NCBI GenBank assembly: GCA_039028975.1
Contig: JBCCHB010000017.1
Span: 1 to 64,000, forward strand
Direction: 5' to 3'
Source: JAHBNG01 sp039028975
GTDB lineage: Bacteria; Chloroflexota; Anaerolineae; Caldilineales; Caldilineaceae
Length of the DNA stretch: 64,000 bases
Each line of letters opens with the position of its first letter. The stretch's first letter is position 1. Positions 63,579 to 64,000 of the stretch are shown here, piece after piece. Below the pieces are notes generated by a model, which saw nothing but the letters and a program-made list of their open reading frames with translations, ran no database searches and was not told the DNA's origin. A program made the translations under genes and the position numbers.

Positions 63579-64000
63579 TTATAGCTGAGAACGGGCTTTG
63601 AGATCCAAATATCGATTGATGACAGCCATGCTCAATTGGTCGGCAACGATATCGAGCGTTTGCACGCCGCGACGCTCTAAGCTCTCCATCACCATCTGTC
63701 GTTCATCCAGCAGTTGGGCAGCTACGGTACGTTGATAGAGGGAGGCACTATCAAGGATCTCTTGTTCAGCCAGACGCTGAACGCTCGGATCGCGCAAGGT
63801 TACCAGCAATCCCAAGTGTTGACGCTGAACTCGAAACATCTGGGCAATCAGTGCATCTGTGGAAATGCTGCCAGTTAAGTCAGAAAAGACCATTACCATA
63901 CTTCGTTTCTTGTGACGGGCAGCTAAGTAACTGAATGCTTCGTTATAGTCGGGTTCGACAACTTGGCTCTGCACCCCGTAGAGCAACTCCAGCATTCGGT
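63579..64000 (-). CDS. DUF58-family protein, C-terminal part (start beyond window)
   Basis: At least 140 codons, open to the window edge. Sequence LAARHKKRSMVMVFSDLTG, RQHLGLLVTLRDPSVQRLAE and RRGVQTLDIVADQLSMAVIN matches the vWA-like C-terminal part of DUF58 proteins, which usually accompany MoxR ATPases and transglutaminase-like proteins. Those partners would lie upstream of the minus strand, outside the window. Confidence 0.82.
   Translation of the reverse strand, partial: RMLELLYGVQSQVVEPDYNEAFSYLAARHKKRSMVMVFSDLTGSISTDALIAQMFRVQRQHLGLLVTLRDPSVQRLAEQEILDSASLYQRTVAAQLLDERQMVMESLERRGVQTLDIVADQLSMAVINRYLDLKARSQL

Overview
The window reads as a stretch of a free-living bacterial chromosome of roughly balanced base composition (by eye). 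The organism is probably a Chloroflexota (Anaerolineae/Caldilineae/Ardenticatenia-type) bacterium. This is an inference from an AfsR-like SARP/NB-ARC/TPR regulator, very large secreted beta-sandwich proteins, lipoprotein binding proteins, YHYH proteins and many small interspersed intergenic repeats. No rRNA, tRNA or CRISPR array was seen.

Layout. (1) 1-8129, minus strand: most of a giant exported protein of at least 2709 residues. It fuses a galactose-oxidase-type radical copper oxidase with all active-site residues present, a PA14 module, an F5/8C module, a PKD module, a beta-propeller, a two-CXXCH cytochrome-c-peroxidase-like unit and at least 8.5 Ig-like repeats of exactly 270 bp. (2) 8645-23935: an antibiotic-kinase-like gene, a MocR-type (TauR-like) regulator and a sulfonate catabolic island. 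The island holds TauBC-like transporter parts, sulfoacetaldehyde acetyltransferase (xsc), taurine:pyruvate aminotransferase (tpa), alanine dehydrogenase (ald), an acylating aldehyde dehydrogenase, an ADP-forming acyl-CoA ligase pair and acetate kinase. (3) 23964-27098, minus: a sugar-type ABC importer. (4) 27701-31810: three small proteins of unknown role, one with a transpeptidase-like His/Cys pair and a peptidoglycan-binding domain, then a pectinacetylesterase/Notum-like enzyme. (5) 31812-38093: a large SARP-type regulator, an ArsR-SRPBCC pair with a visible operator, a glyoxalase-fold protein and a PhyH-type oxygenase. (6) 38774-52073: a galactonate-dehydratase-like enolase, a histidine kinase and response regulator, a complete branched-chain-type ABC importer (livJHMGF), an MFS carrier, a KduD-like dehydrogenase and a lactonase-like hydrolase. 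(7) 52467-53915: an IS481-like insertion sequence with perfect 19-bp ends and a 5-bp target duplication. (8) 53967-59424: two YHYH-domain proteins around a PD40 propeller protein and a truncated beta-sandwich gene. (9) 60030-64000: an MttB-superfamily methyltransferase without pyrrolysine, a GH29 fucosidase and the end of a DUF58 protein.

How the genes fit together. Taurine would be transaminated by Tpa to sulfoacetaldehyde, with Ald recycling alanine to pyruvate and ammonium. Xsc would split sulfoacetaldehyde into sulfite and acetyl phosphate, and AckA would harvest the acetyl phosphate as ATP. The acylating dehydrogenase plus the SucCD-like ligase add a second connection, sulfoacetaldehyde to sulfoacetyl-CoA to sulfoacetate, usable in either direction. 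Much of the rest of the window looks like breakdown of plant or algal polysaccharide (acetylesterase, fucosidase, galactonate and deoxygluconate enzymes, sugar importer).

The most notable non-genic signal is a family of 85-bp hairpin elements bounded by TATACT/AGTATA. Five full-length copies and one 73-bp variant lie between genes, and the stem arms change in a compensating way. A second signal is a block with TGTGACG direct repeats, shared by the promoter regions of the SARP regulator and the sugar importer.
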